A stretch of 64,000 bases of DNA from Pleionea sp. CnH1-48 (GTDB lineage Bacteria; Pseudomonadota; Gammaproteobacteria; Enterobacterales; Kangiellaceae): NCBI RefSeq assembly GCF_024124665.1, contig NZ_JAMXSB010000014.1, positions 62,001-126,000 on the forward strand. The letters are read 5' to 3'. Shown here piece after piece: positions 8,904-17,449 of the stretch; positions within the stretch are counted from its first letter, which is position 1; the number at the start of each line of letters is the position of its first letter. The notes under the pieces were generated by a model, which saw only the letters and a list, made by a program, of their open reading frames with translations, was not told the origin of the DNA and ran no database searches. Made by a program: the position numbers and the translations under genes.

Positions 8904-10985
8904 TTGCAGCAAAGTGAACAACAAAACTCTTCAATCACGACGCTAAGTGCTGTGCACTGGACACTCGGCGACTGGCTTATTGATGCCGATGGAAATGGCC
9001 TCTATCGTGCTGGCGAGAATTATCTGATTGAGCCCAAAGCGATGGCCGTGTTGGTCTATCTAGCCGAGCACAAGGGGCGCACTGTTTCTATTCAGGAACT
9101 GTTGGAACAAGTCTGGGAAGGTTCTGTTGTCAGCGAAAATACCGTGCGCCGAATACTGACCCAGTTGCGCAAAGTATTACAGGACGATGCAACAAACCCT
9201 CAATATATAGCGACAATTCCCCGCAAGGGTTACCGAGTGATTGCCGATGTACAGATAAAGCCGCCTTCGCGCACCTGGCGAAAGCCGTTTCTGCAGGCTG
9301 GATTGGCGGGCATTTTACTTATAGCGGTGAGTAGTATTGGATGGCTAACCGAACCTTCCAATGATTCTGGTGCAATACCCTTGCTCCCCATCACCACACT
9401 GCCAGGTCGAGAACTGACACCCACTTTTTCACCAGACGGAAAAGCGTTTGTTTATGCTCATGCAGAAGAAAACTCCCCACATTATCAACTCAACATTCAA
9501 TGGTTGGAGAGCGGCAAACGCAGCGTCATTAAAGACGTCGTGGGTAACCCTTTTGCGCCAGTATGGTCTCCCGATGGACGCTATCTAGCTTATGCCGATA
9601 TTCAAAACTATCAGATCATGGTGGCGCAGTGGCAACCTGATGGCCTCAGTTTGAAAACACCACAAAGTATCTATGCTTTTCAGCCTGATAATTTTCCTCA
9701 GCTTGCATGGTCGAAAGACAGCCGCTCGTTGTTTTTTAATGATGTGGATTCCTCTCGCTGGTTCTATCAGCAATTCCAGTATTACCTGAACACTGCTTCG
9801 CTCGAACTTATTGATCTGAAGCCTCCGGAAAGTAAGCAAGGCATAATAAAAATCCTGCCGCACCCGAATGAAGATAATTGGGCCGTGGTATCCCTTGATG
9901 GAAATAACTCTACACATACCTGGTTGTATTCGCCCACGGTCGGTAACTTCACCAAAGTCTATGATGCTCCCGAATTTAATCCGCACCTTACCTGGTGCGG
10001 CTCACAAAAAAAGTATCTTTTGCTGGGAGGAAAACAACAGTTACTTAAGCTGGAGGCTCAAAACCATAATCATAAGGTTTTAAAACAGAACGCCGATGGC
10101 TTTCATTATCCAACTTGCTCTGCCAGTGACTCAAAGGTGTTATTTGCATCACGCTGGAGAAACCACAGCCTGATCAATCAGCCCAATCCTTTAACCAATT
10201 CTGACTTGTCGACTCAACCTCAATTTCTGTATCGTTCGACTCAAACAGAAAGGCATCCTGTATGGAAGAATACAGAGAAGCTCTTGACCTTCACTTCGAA
10301 CCGAAAAGGTTATTGGCAATTATGGCAAGGCGAAGGTGTCGATGAGGCCAGACAACCTGAATTATTATCCGATCAAACTTTTGAAACCCGACCTCAACTC
10401 ATTGGATGGTCGCCGGACGACTCTCAATTGTTGCTGACTCATTTGGGCAAAGTATGGATATTTAGTGCTCAAGAAAATATCTTCCGCACAATTGAATTGA
10501 AAATTAACGCACCACTCGCTTTGAGCTGGTCGGCAAATGGCAAGATGATTTATTACGTTGATGCAACTAAAGGAACCTTGTACCAAACGGAACTGAAAAC
10601 AGGCACTACAGAAGTCATTGGTGGTAACGCAGGCCATGCTCTTGCTGCAAGTCAAGACGGAGAACATATCTACTTATCAAAACAAGAACATAAAGGACTA
10701 TGGAAAATCCATCTGTCCAGTAAAACAGAGAGCCTGATTTTCAAAGATTTTCCGGCTGGGAGCCAGTTGCAAGTATTTGAGAAGGGTATCTATTTTCATC
10801 ACCATGATAAACCCGCTCCCGGTCTCTACTTTTATAACTTTACTTCCGAAACTATCCAGCCAGTCCTAAATCAATATAACGACCAAGGTCATGAGTTCGC
10901 CATATCTTCCGATGAAAAGGAAATCACATATATTACCTGGGACAAATACCATTCTGATCTGAAGTTGCTGCACCTGCAAGAGTAG
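8904..10985 (+). CDS. ToxR/CadC-like winged-helix regulator with periplasmic TolB-like beta-propeller
   Basis: A one-component transmembrane transcription factor of 693 residues. Residues about 20-112 form an OmpR-type winged helix (ending PQYIATIPRKGYRV). About 131-148 is a single membrane segment. The rest is a periplasmic domain with repeated WSPDG/WSKD-type motifs of TolB/WD40-like propellers. The start is a TTG at 8904: a GGAG sits 7 bases upstream, and the nearest in-frame ATG would cut into the DNA-binding domain. A GTG at 8952 is a weaker alternative. The gene is divergent from the two GlyGly-CTERM proteases, so it may control them; the signal it senses is unknown. Confidence 0.85.
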   Translation: MQQSEQQNSSITTLSAVHWTLGDWLIDADGNGLYRAGENYLIEPKAMAVLVYLAEHKGRTVSIQELLEQVWEGSVVSENTVRRILTQLRKVLQDDATNPQYIATIPRKGYRVIADVQIKPPSRTWRKPFLQAGLAGILLIAVSSIGWLTEPSNDSGAIPLLPITTLPGRELTPTFSPDGKAFVYAHAEENSPHYQLNIQWLESGKRSVIKDVVGNPFAPVWSPDGRYLAYADIQNYQIMVAQWQPDGLSLKTPQSIYAFQPDNFPQLAWSKDSRSLFFNDVDSSRWFYQQFQYYLNTASLELIDLKPPESKQGIIKILPHPNEDNWAVVSLDGNNSTHTWLYSPTVGNFTKVYDAPEFNPHLTWCGSQKKYLLLGGKQQLLKLEAQNHNHKVLKQNADGFHYPTCSASDSKVLFASRWRNHSLINQPNPLTNSDLSTQPQFLYRSTQTERHPVWKNTEKLLTFTSNRKGYWQLWQGEGVDEARQPELLSDQTFETRPQLIGWSPDDSQLLLTHLGKVWIFSAQENIFRTIELKINAPLALSWSANGKMIYYVDATKGTLYQTELKTGTTEVIGGNAGHALAASQDGEHIYLSKQEHKGLWKIHLSSKTESLIFKDFPAGSQLQVFEKGIYFHHHDKPAPGLYFYNFTSETIQPVLNQYNDQGHEFAISSDEKEITYITWDKYHSDLKLLHLQE

Positions 10986-11121
10986 AGCACTTCTTCAATC
11001 GTACGGAAAGTGAAGTCGTTAAACAGTATTTAAACAAGTCAGGCAACATGCCTTTAAACAAAAACCAAAACACTACCTTTGTTAAACAAAAGAAAACTTT
11101 ATTGATCAAATTAAAACTTAA

Positions 11122-11244
11122 TTGGACTTGAAGATTACGGATACCAGTGAGCCGTCACAAAAAGTTCAGCTGGTAATTCAGTTGGCTTCTGGTGCGAACG
11201 ATGCGCTTGGGAATATTGGTCGTACTCAGGCTAATACTATGTAG
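11122..11244 (+). pseudogene. possible remnant of a coding sequence (40 codons)
   Basis: An open frame from a TTG just after a stop codon to TAG reads as a protein-like 40-residue stretch (it contains KITDTSEPSQKVQL and LASGANDALGN). It has no convincing ribosome binding site and no family match that I know. It lies between two convergent genes at the edge of the accessory region, so it may be the 3' end of a lost gene. It could equally be a chance open frame. Confidence 0.3.
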
Positions 11245-11250
11245 ATGCAA

Positions 11251-11287
11251 CTTTAAAATATAAAAGACGCCAACCAAAGTTGGCGTC
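11251..11287 (-). terminator. rho-independent terminator of the first RHS gene
   Basis: A 9-bp perfect stem, GACGCCAAC (11266-11274) with GTTGGCGTC (11279-11287), has a 4-base loop. On the minus strand it is followed by TTTTATATTTT. It sits about 10 bases after the stop codon of the 1684-residue RHS gene. Confidence 0.85.
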
Positions 11288-11296
11288 ATAAATGCA

Positions 11297-14200
11297 CTAC
11301 TTTTTATCTTCCTTGGTTAACTCGGAATAAATACTCTGGCCAAGGCCGATTGCGGCCGTCGCAATAGACTTTTTATGGTCAGCTGATATCGTGATTTTAG
11401 ATGATACCTTTGTATCCGAAAGTGTTTTTCCTAAAGTGTTATCCGCCAAGTTGTCTTTTAGTGAACCCGTTAATCCTCCAGTAGCAGCATCTGCAGCATC
11501 AAATGATGAATTATCAGTAGTGTCAAGCGCCTGATTAATAGCTGACTCTCCTAGAGAAGATACCGCTCCTGATAAAACAGCTTCAGTGACATCTCCTGCC
11601 GCCTTAGCTGTAGTATTCACCAGCTTTGCAGCCTTCTTTCCTTTAGAATAAAGCGATGCTAACTGAGCAGCTTTCTGGCCTAACCCAACGCCAGCTCCAC
11701 CTGCAATAGTCGCCACAGCCAACTTAGCAACATCGTACTCTCCTTGAATGGCTTGCATAGTTAATTCCGCTGCAAAACCTAACGCAGCTCCAAGAATTCC
11801 GAACTCACCATCAGGATCGACAAATTTGTGAGGGTTATTATTCGCATAAGTAAATCGATTAAAACCATGTACAGAATTCCCTCTGCTTATATGCCCTAAT
11901 GCACCAACAGGGTCATTCGAATAAAAACGCCCAACCACAGGATCATAATAACGCGCCTGCATATAGCTCAGATCCAAACTCTTATCAAACTTATGTCCGG
12001 TATACCCAACATCATCCTTTGGTGCTTCAATCTGCTCACCAAAAGGTTGATAGTGCATCTTCGCTGTCACAAACCCTGCTGTATTAGTTTCTGCCGCGGG
12101 ACTGCCCAAATAGTCCGTATGAACATAAGTCACCGCAGAGCCTTTCTTCTTCGCAACCAGCTTTTTACCTAAATGATAATAGTCGGTATGAATGCCGTTT
12201 ACTTTTCGATAAACGAGCTTTCCGTCGCGAGCGTACATTGAGTAGCTGGTGCCTTCACTATCAACGGTCTTCACTCGTTTGTTATGACCATCGTAAACAT
12301 AATCACCCACATCCGAGCTGTACATCTGATCTGCGGCGTTATAGAGGAACGTATGCAGACCATTACTGGTGACATTCCCTTTATCATCATAATTAAATGA
12401 GCGAGACTGATGTCCTGAAACAGAGGTTAATTGCTTACTGCTGTTGTAGTAATAGTTAAGCGACTTATTGCCTATTTTGTAATAAGTGATGTTGCCCATG
12501 CCATCATAGTTAACATCGCCCGTTCCAGAGTAACTGTCTGTAATGCGGTCAAGACGATCCAGACCATCATAAGTTGCTCTAAAGTCATAAGCGCTGTTGA
12601 CCTTGTCATCCCAGAACGTCAGGTTACTGTTCGCGTCATAAGTAAAACCTTGATTGATGGCATAAGTCAGGGTCTGACCAGCTTTCTGGATTGTTGCTCC
12701 CTGACCGCCTTGTTTAGCGAATACACCGCCTTTGATAGGCTCAATAATAATTGGGTCAATCGGTACTGGGTCAATGGGTACTGGCGTAATGGTTCCTGAC
12801 TTTGCAATACGATCATAAGTACTTGAAGGCAAGCCCGTTGTATTCTGCGTCATACTGTAAGAGTAGTTATTTCCATAAGTATGAGTCTTCACAGCTCCGT
12901 TCGGATGATAAGTTGCATACTTGGCATAACTTCCCGCAGTCGTAGGTTGACCCAGAGCATTAGGTGCATAGGTAATATTGGCACCGCTTGGGTATTTCAA
13001 GCTACTCAGGTGGCCATTGCTGTTATAAACATAGTCAAGTACGAAGTTATTTGAATCAACCGACAGGGCTTCAGATTCCAACAACCCAGCGCTGTTATAG
13101 GTGTAGGTCGTTGTAACGTTACCTGCTATTACTCTTTTTAACAGATTATTCTTATAGTAGGTGTAAGTCTTATCGGGGCTATTATCAGAGTAGGTTGTAC
13201 TTCTTAAGTTACCCAGATTATCGTAACCATAAGTGACTTTATCTGCAGAATTAACCGATGTATCACACGCACTGGTACTGCTTGATATAGAGCTTCCTTT
13301 TGCACTCCATAACAACTCGTTCAATGCGTTGTAGGAGTAAGCAGAGTTTCCAACATCTGGACGAGTGGTTTTACAATGGCGTTGATAGTTATCATACACA
13401 CGATGTTCAGTGATACCTCCTTGATTGATGGAAGTAACATTACCAAAGATGTTGTAATTTAGACGGGTGTTGGTACTGTGAGGCGCGGCAATATAAGTTG
13501 CCATACGCTGACTGGGAGAACCGTAAGCCAGATAAGTGGTCGTGGTTTGGTTGCCTTTATTATCATTAGCACGAACACGATTTTGCGACAGGTAACTGTA
13601 AGACATGGAACCTGAAGTCGTATTGTCGTTGACATCAACCACACGACCCAAAGCATCGTATTGAGTGATGGTTCCATAGTTGGTGGACGACTTTAACCAA
13701 GGCTTACTTTGATAGGTTGGACGGTTAAAAGCATCAAAATCATTTCGGGTATATCGTTGAGTCGTTGACTTTGATTTGTCCCACTCTTTAATCATACGCG
13801 GACGTAAAAGATTATCGAAGTAGGTGACTTTTTCATAGTTACCACGAGAGATTGTCTGCTTTAACATGCCACTGTGGACATAACTCAAGCCATCATTGCC
13901 GGATGTGGTTTGATAGCTGATATTGGTATTACTCCAACGCGTATCACAAGGATCAATCTGAGTTAAGCGACCAATGGTGTTGTATCGATAGTAGGTACAA
14001 TGACCTTCAAAATCCGTCACTTTGGTCGTTCGACCATCATTGTCAACAACAAGGTACGCATATTGACTGGCCGTGCTCTGGCTTTGTGGCATACGAACCG
14101 TTTGCGGTTTACCACGCTTGTAGTTAGTAAAATCTACCCAACGACTGTAGCTATTATTGCTCGCACCGTTGTATCTAACTCTCCAGGGTAATCCCGCTTG

Positions 14201-16351
14201 ATCACCACTGGTGTGATACAGCTCATTGCGTTTGTACCAACGACCAAACTCATACTCATAATGAGGTGAAGACTTATAGGCACTGGATGCACTGTGATAA
14301 GTAGTTTTGGCCACCTCAGTGTAGTTGGAATCCGTTGCAGATACCTGAGTAATGCTATGACGGCCAATCAGATTATAAGTTTTATCGTGATTATAAAATG
14401 TCTTGGTGTACTTCTTTTTATTACTGAAGTTATTGTGTTCATAGGTTTTCTGAGGTAGATCGTAGCTATCAAAACCACTATAGACTGTTGTATACACATC
14501 GCCTGTTGTAGAGAGTGTCTCAACTTTTTTTGTCGTCAACTGCTTACGTGAGGCTGAATGCCCCTTTTTGATATCAGCAGCAGTGAATGCATCTTCAGTA
14601 GCAGGCACAGAGGTATACATCAATGCTTCGCCATGATAGTACCCATCGGTATACTCATACGAACTTCTTTTTAATAGCGTATCCGTTGCACTGTATATTT
14701 CTGAGAATCGCAGACTGCCCGATTGCTTCCCATATCGGCGATCAAAGTATTGTATGGTTTTGCTGTTGTCGGGACCGATGATGGTTGTTGACTTCAGATG
14801 TGCGGTTTCAACACCAGGTACATTCAAGCTTAATCGATGACTGGACTTGATGGCATCGCCTTTGTAGTGACCGTCATTATTGGAGTAGAGATAGTCCCAC
14901 TCATACTCTTCACCATTGGACAGTGTCAGTTTCTTTGAGGAAATAGCAAACAAATTTGAAATACGTGGAATGTAATAAGTATCGTAGTTTCTTCTCAGTG
15001 GGTTTGGACGACGGATCTTAGGTACATCAAACTGTCCCTGACACACTTCTTCCAGAACAAATTGTCCCTTAATACCTTCTGGGTGCGTGATATCAATGAA
15101 GTTTCTTGTTCCACTCTCAATACACTGAATACCATGATGAGGCGCTTGAGCATGTTCTGCTATATTGCCAAATATCCAAAGGCTGTTGTTGCTCGTCTTG
15201 TCATGGCTAAAGTTCCATTCTTTGTTATCTGGGCGAACAACGGTTTTCAGTGTTTTAACACGATAATCGTCATAGTAATAACGCCAGGACTTTCCGTTCG
15301 CAGACACTGAGCTAATTCGCTGGCCCGAATAATAAACGTTAATGCTTCGTCCATCATTGGAAGTAATCTTCTGAAGACGTCCATCATTGTGATAACTGTA
15401 GTTCACCCAGTTTCCGAAGCGATCTTCTATACGTGTTGCCTGCATAAACACAAAGTACTGTGGGTACTGCACTGTCGAATCAGGATCCGAAGGGCCGACG
15501 GCCTCCATAGGGCAGGGGCGAGAAGTTCCATTACAAGGAGTAAGACTGAATACAGGTGACAAATTGAACGGCTTAATCGACTTAACGGTACGTTGCTTAC
15601 CCATGGTATAGGTGACGCCGTTGTCCAGAGTAATCTTGAATCCTTCTGTTCCATCACTGTTGGTGATGCACTCGACATTCCAGTTGCGATTGTTGTACCG
15701 CTTATAACTACTGTCACCGGGTTTTTCTGTCAGTTTGACAGAGCCATGCCCCGGAATTGAGACAGTATCACCATTCCAGTAACTGTCTTTACTCCCCTGG
15801 TAGGCTTGTGTTTGTAAAGAGTAAGAACTATAGGATACATATCGACTGAAAGTAGGATTCGAATTCAATCTGCGTGAACAGGCTTGACCAACCGCCCAGT
15901 ACGCATTCTTGGCATTACCAGTCTTATCTGTAATGTAAGTCGACCTAACGTGTGGGATCGACAGACTCCAATTTTCAAATTCACGAGTTTCACGAAACCA
16001 TGAATCCGGATCGGACAAGGTTCTTGTGATAGCGACAGGCAGTCCAGAATTACCAGGAATGCTGATATCAGTCTGAGTAAAAGAGATGCTGCCAGACGAA
16101 GGATCGATCTGATCACCCAACAAATCTGTAGTCATGGTTGGGATATCAGGAGTGATGTTATTTTGTTCGTGAAAGTTATAGCCGTAGTCTTTAACTTCCT
16201 CTGCAGGTCCTTGACCTATATCGCCAGGGTTAAATCCATCAATGGCGACAACAGCCTGACCAGCAAACATAAGGCTTACTAAAGTGGATTTTATAAACAG
16301 GTTTGATGTGCGTGCCTTTTGGCGCAAACCTTTTTGGGTAAGACTCCCCAT
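11297..16351 (-). CDS. secreted RHS/YD-repeat protein 1 (1684 residues)
   Basis: A very large exported protein built of tandem YD repeats, which in known RHS proteins coil into a hollow beta shell. A basic N-terminal stretch and hydrophobic segment (to about residue 36) look like a long signal peptide. Residues about 60-500 form a distinct N-terminal region, followed by dozens of YD-type repeats. A proline-rich linker made of PVPIDP-like units sits near residues 1186-1203. The RHS core ends with the conserved pattern YYDPVVGRFYSNDP ... NNPHKFVDPDG, after which an Ala/Gly-rich tail of about 200 residues begins. No toxin family was recognised in the tail, and no small gene follows that could encode an immunity protein. 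There is no PAAR domain. It probably acts at the cell surface or outside the cell. Confidence 0.9.
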   Translation of the reverse strand: MGSLTQKGLRQKARTSNLFIKSTLVSLMFAGQAVVAIDGFNPGDIGQGPAEEVKDYGYNFHEQNNITPDIPTMTTDLLGDQIDPSSGSISFTQTDISIPGNSGLPVAITRTLSDPDSWFRETREFENWSLSIPHVRSTYITDKTGNAKNAYWAVGQACSRRLNSNPTFSRYVSYSSYSLQTQAYQGSKDSYWNGDTVSIPGHGSVKLTEKPGDSSYKRYNNRNWNVECITNSDGTEGFKITLDNGVTYTMGKQRTVKSIKPFNLSPVFSLTPCNGTSRPCPMEAVGPSDPDSTVQYPQYFVFMQATRIEDRFGNWVNYSYHNDGRLQKITSNDGRSINVYYSGQRISSVSANGKSWRYYYDDYRVKTLKTVVRPDNKEWNFSHDKTSNNSLWIFGNIAEHAQAPHHGIQCIESGTRNFIDITHPEGIKGQFVLEEVCQGQFDVPKIRRPNPLRRNYDTYYIPRISNLFAISSKKLTLSNGEEYEWDYLYSNNDGHYKGDAIKSSHRLSLNVPGVETAHLKSTTIIGPDNSKTIQYFDRRYGKQSGSLRFSEIYSATDTLLKRSSYEYTDGYYHGEALMYTSVPATEDAFTAADIKKGHSASRKQLTTKKVETLSTTGDVYTTVYSGFDSYDLPQKTYEHNNFSNKKKYTKTFYNHDKTYNLIGRHSITQVSATDSNYTEVAKTTYHSASSAYKSSPHYEYEFGRWYKRNELYHTSGDQAGLPWRVRYNGASNNSYSRWVDFTNYKRGKPQTVRMPQSQSTASQYAYLVVDNDGRTTKVTDFEGHCTYYRYNTIGRLTQIDPCDTRWSNTNISYQTTSGNDGLSYVHSGMLKQTISRGNYEKVTYFDNLLRPRMIKEWDKSKSTTQRYTRNDFDAFNRPTYQSKPWLKSSTNYGTITQYDALGRVVDVNDNTTSGSMSYSYLSQNRVRANDNKGNQTTTTYLAYGSPSQRMATYIAAPHSTNTRLNYNIFGNVTSINQGGITEHRVYDNYQRHCKTTRPDVGNSAYSYNALNELLWSAKGSSISSSTSACDTSVNSADKVTYGYDNLGNLRSTTYSDNSPDKTYTYYKNNLLKRVIAGNVTTTYTYNSAGLLESEALSVDSNNFVLDYVYNSNGHLSSLKYPSGANITYAPNALGQPTTAGSYAKYATYHPNGAVKTHTYGNNYSYSMTQNTTGLPSSTYDRIAKSGTITPVPIDPVPIDPIIIEPIKGGVFAKQGGQGATIQKAGQTLTYAINQGFTYDANSNLTFWDDKVNSAYDFRATYDGLDRLDRITDSYSGTGDVNYDGMGNITYYKIGNKSLNYYYNSSKQLTSVSGHQSRSFNYDDKGNVTSNGLHTFLYNAADQMYSSDVGDYVYDGHNKRVKTVDSEGTSYSMYARDGKLVYRKVNGIHTDYYHLGKKLVAKKKGSAVTYVHTDYLGSPAAETNTAGFVTAKMHYQPFGEQIEAPKDDVGYTGHKFDKSLDLSYMQARYYDPVVGRFYSNDPVGALGHISRGNSVHGFNRFTYANNNPHKFVDPDGEFGILGAALGFAAELTMQAIQGEYDVAKLAVATIAGGAGVGLGQKAAQLASLYSKGKKAAKLVNTTAKAAGDVTEAVLSGAVSSLGESAINQALDTTDNSSFDAADAATGGLTGSLKDNLADNTLGKTLSDTKVSSKITISADHKKSIATAAIGLGQSIYSELTKEDKK

Positions 16352-16453
16352 ACAAAGCTCCTTAGCTAACGGATGTACATTAATCGATTGGGAACAATAG
16401 ACCTGTGGATGTGGTGGTAAGCAGTTACACAGTTTTATCTAGAGTTTCGGAGA

Positions 16454-16479
16454 GAATGAGTGACCAGAGTCGCTCATTC
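16454..16479. other. hairpin between the 193-residue gene and RHS gene 1
   Basis: An inverted repeat of about 10 bp (GAATGAGTGA with TCGCTCATTC, one G-T pair) lies just downstream of the 193-residue secreted protein gene. There is no T-run on the minus strand, so it is a weak terminator candidate or an attenuating hairpin in the RHS leader. Confidence 0.4.
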
Positions 16480-16507
16480 TTTAACATGTTGAACTTCAAC
16501 TGAATCA

Positions 16508-17089
16508 TTAAAACGGATTAATAACTCCCGTATTTTCTATGGTGACATACTGCGTTTTTGTACTTTCATAGCCATCGTCGTCTGTCACAATGACCTTCAC
16601 CAGATAACTTTGTCCAATGGCTCCTCTTAACATCACACTGGTTCGGTTTTGTAGCTCGCCATCTATAAACAGTTGCTTCTTTACAATGGTGCCATCGCTG
16701 TCATAACCCAGAGCTTTGATGTAGACCTCACCATAACTAAATTGATCCACTTCAATCTTGGCACTGGGTCGATAATCACACACTTCTCGAGATACAGGCT
16801 GATAGTGAGAGAATGGAACCGATGCTACACAGCTAACTTCGATCACTGAACCCGAATAGAGCTCTACGAGTCGTGTAATTTTAAATCTGGGACTCGATTG
16901 AGGAGGCACGTAAGCCGATAATGTAAAGAGAAAGTTATTGTGGCTAGCAATGCAGCTTGCTTGACCCGAGTAAATAGGCAATTGTTCAATAATTTCTGTA
17001 CGGCAATTTACGGGTTCTCCTCCAGCCATTGCACTCATAGAAAATGCCGAGAATACAAGTGATGAGAATAAGTATTTCTTGAGTTTCAT
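16508..17089 (-). CDS. secreted protein of unknown function with Ig/PKD-like C-terminal fold
   Basis: I do not recognise the family. The 193-residue product has a clear signal peptide (about 1-22, cut after SAMA) and then a Cys-containing region (Cys29, with further cysteines in ASCIAS, EVSCVA and EVCDY). The C-terminal part reads as a beta-sandwich: DSDGTIVKKQLFIDG and VIVTDDDGYESTKTQYVTI resemble PKD or bacterial Ig-like repeats. It lies upstream of RHS gene 1 on the same strand with a gap of 156 bases, so the two might be expressed together. It could be a surface or periplasmic partner of the RHS protein; that is inference from position only. Confidence 0.6.
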   Translation of the reverse strand: MKLKKYLFSSLVFSAFSMSAMAGGEPVNCRTEIIEQLPIYSGQASCIASHNNFLFTLSAYVPPQSSPRFKITRLVELYSGSVIEVSCVASVPFSHYQPVSREVCDYRPSAKIEVDQFSYGEVYIKALGYDSDGTIVKKQLFIDGELQNRTSVMLRGAIGQSYLVKVIVTDDDGYESTKTQYVTIENTGVINPF

Positions 17090-17449
17090 AAAGTTTCCTT
17101 AGTTTAATTTTGGTGCTGTTGTTTAAGTTTCGAGCAGAATATCGGACTCGTTCTTATGCCTTGAAGGAGAATTCGGCCCAGCCAGAATTGATTGAAAACC
17201 AAACCAATCAGGTTCATTAAACAAAGTTAACTATCTACTTGAAGTAACGACTCTGCATGCAACGACGAGCGTCAATGAAGGCCAAAAACTCATTAATATC
17301 AAGGGAAAGGAATTGTGCGATCATTGAGTTAAAATCAGGTATAAATCATCGGACAAACACAAGCTCTATTCAGACAAGCTCTTATTTATCAATAAGTTAT
17401 AAACCGTCCAAATAAAGAGGCAGTTGAAGAGTATTTCAAGATCCGAGAG
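17090..17449. other. intergenic region with a possible small open frame
   Basis: These 360 bases separate the regulator gene from the 193-residue gene on the same strand. They must hold the promoter of the latter, but no clear -35/-10 pair stood out. A 29-codon open frame at 17235-17324 on the minus strand has a protein-like sequence but no ribosome binding site. No clear terminator follows the regulator gene. Confidence 0.4.
17235..17324 (-). pseudogene. possible gene fragment (29 codons)
   Basis: This short minus-strand frame starts with ATG and ends TAG. It reads MIAQFLSLDINEFLAF and ends with an Arg/Cys-rich tail. It is open a few codons upstream of the ATG too, and it lacks a Shine-Dalgarno sequence. 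It may be a remnant of a displaced gene or a chance frame. Confidence 0.25.

Larger units (their letters stand above)
10986..11296. other. intergenic region with terminator and possible gene remnant
   Basis: This stretch separates the convergent regulator and RHS genes. It holds a clear terminator for the RHS gene near its right end and a short open frame at 11122-11244 on the plus strand. No promoter or further gene was recognised. Confidence 0.5.

Noticed and set aside
10987-11130. Open plus-strand frame after the ToxR-like gene
   Set aside because: It is rich in Lys and Asn codons and overlaps the regulator end in another frame; no start and no family, most likely chance.
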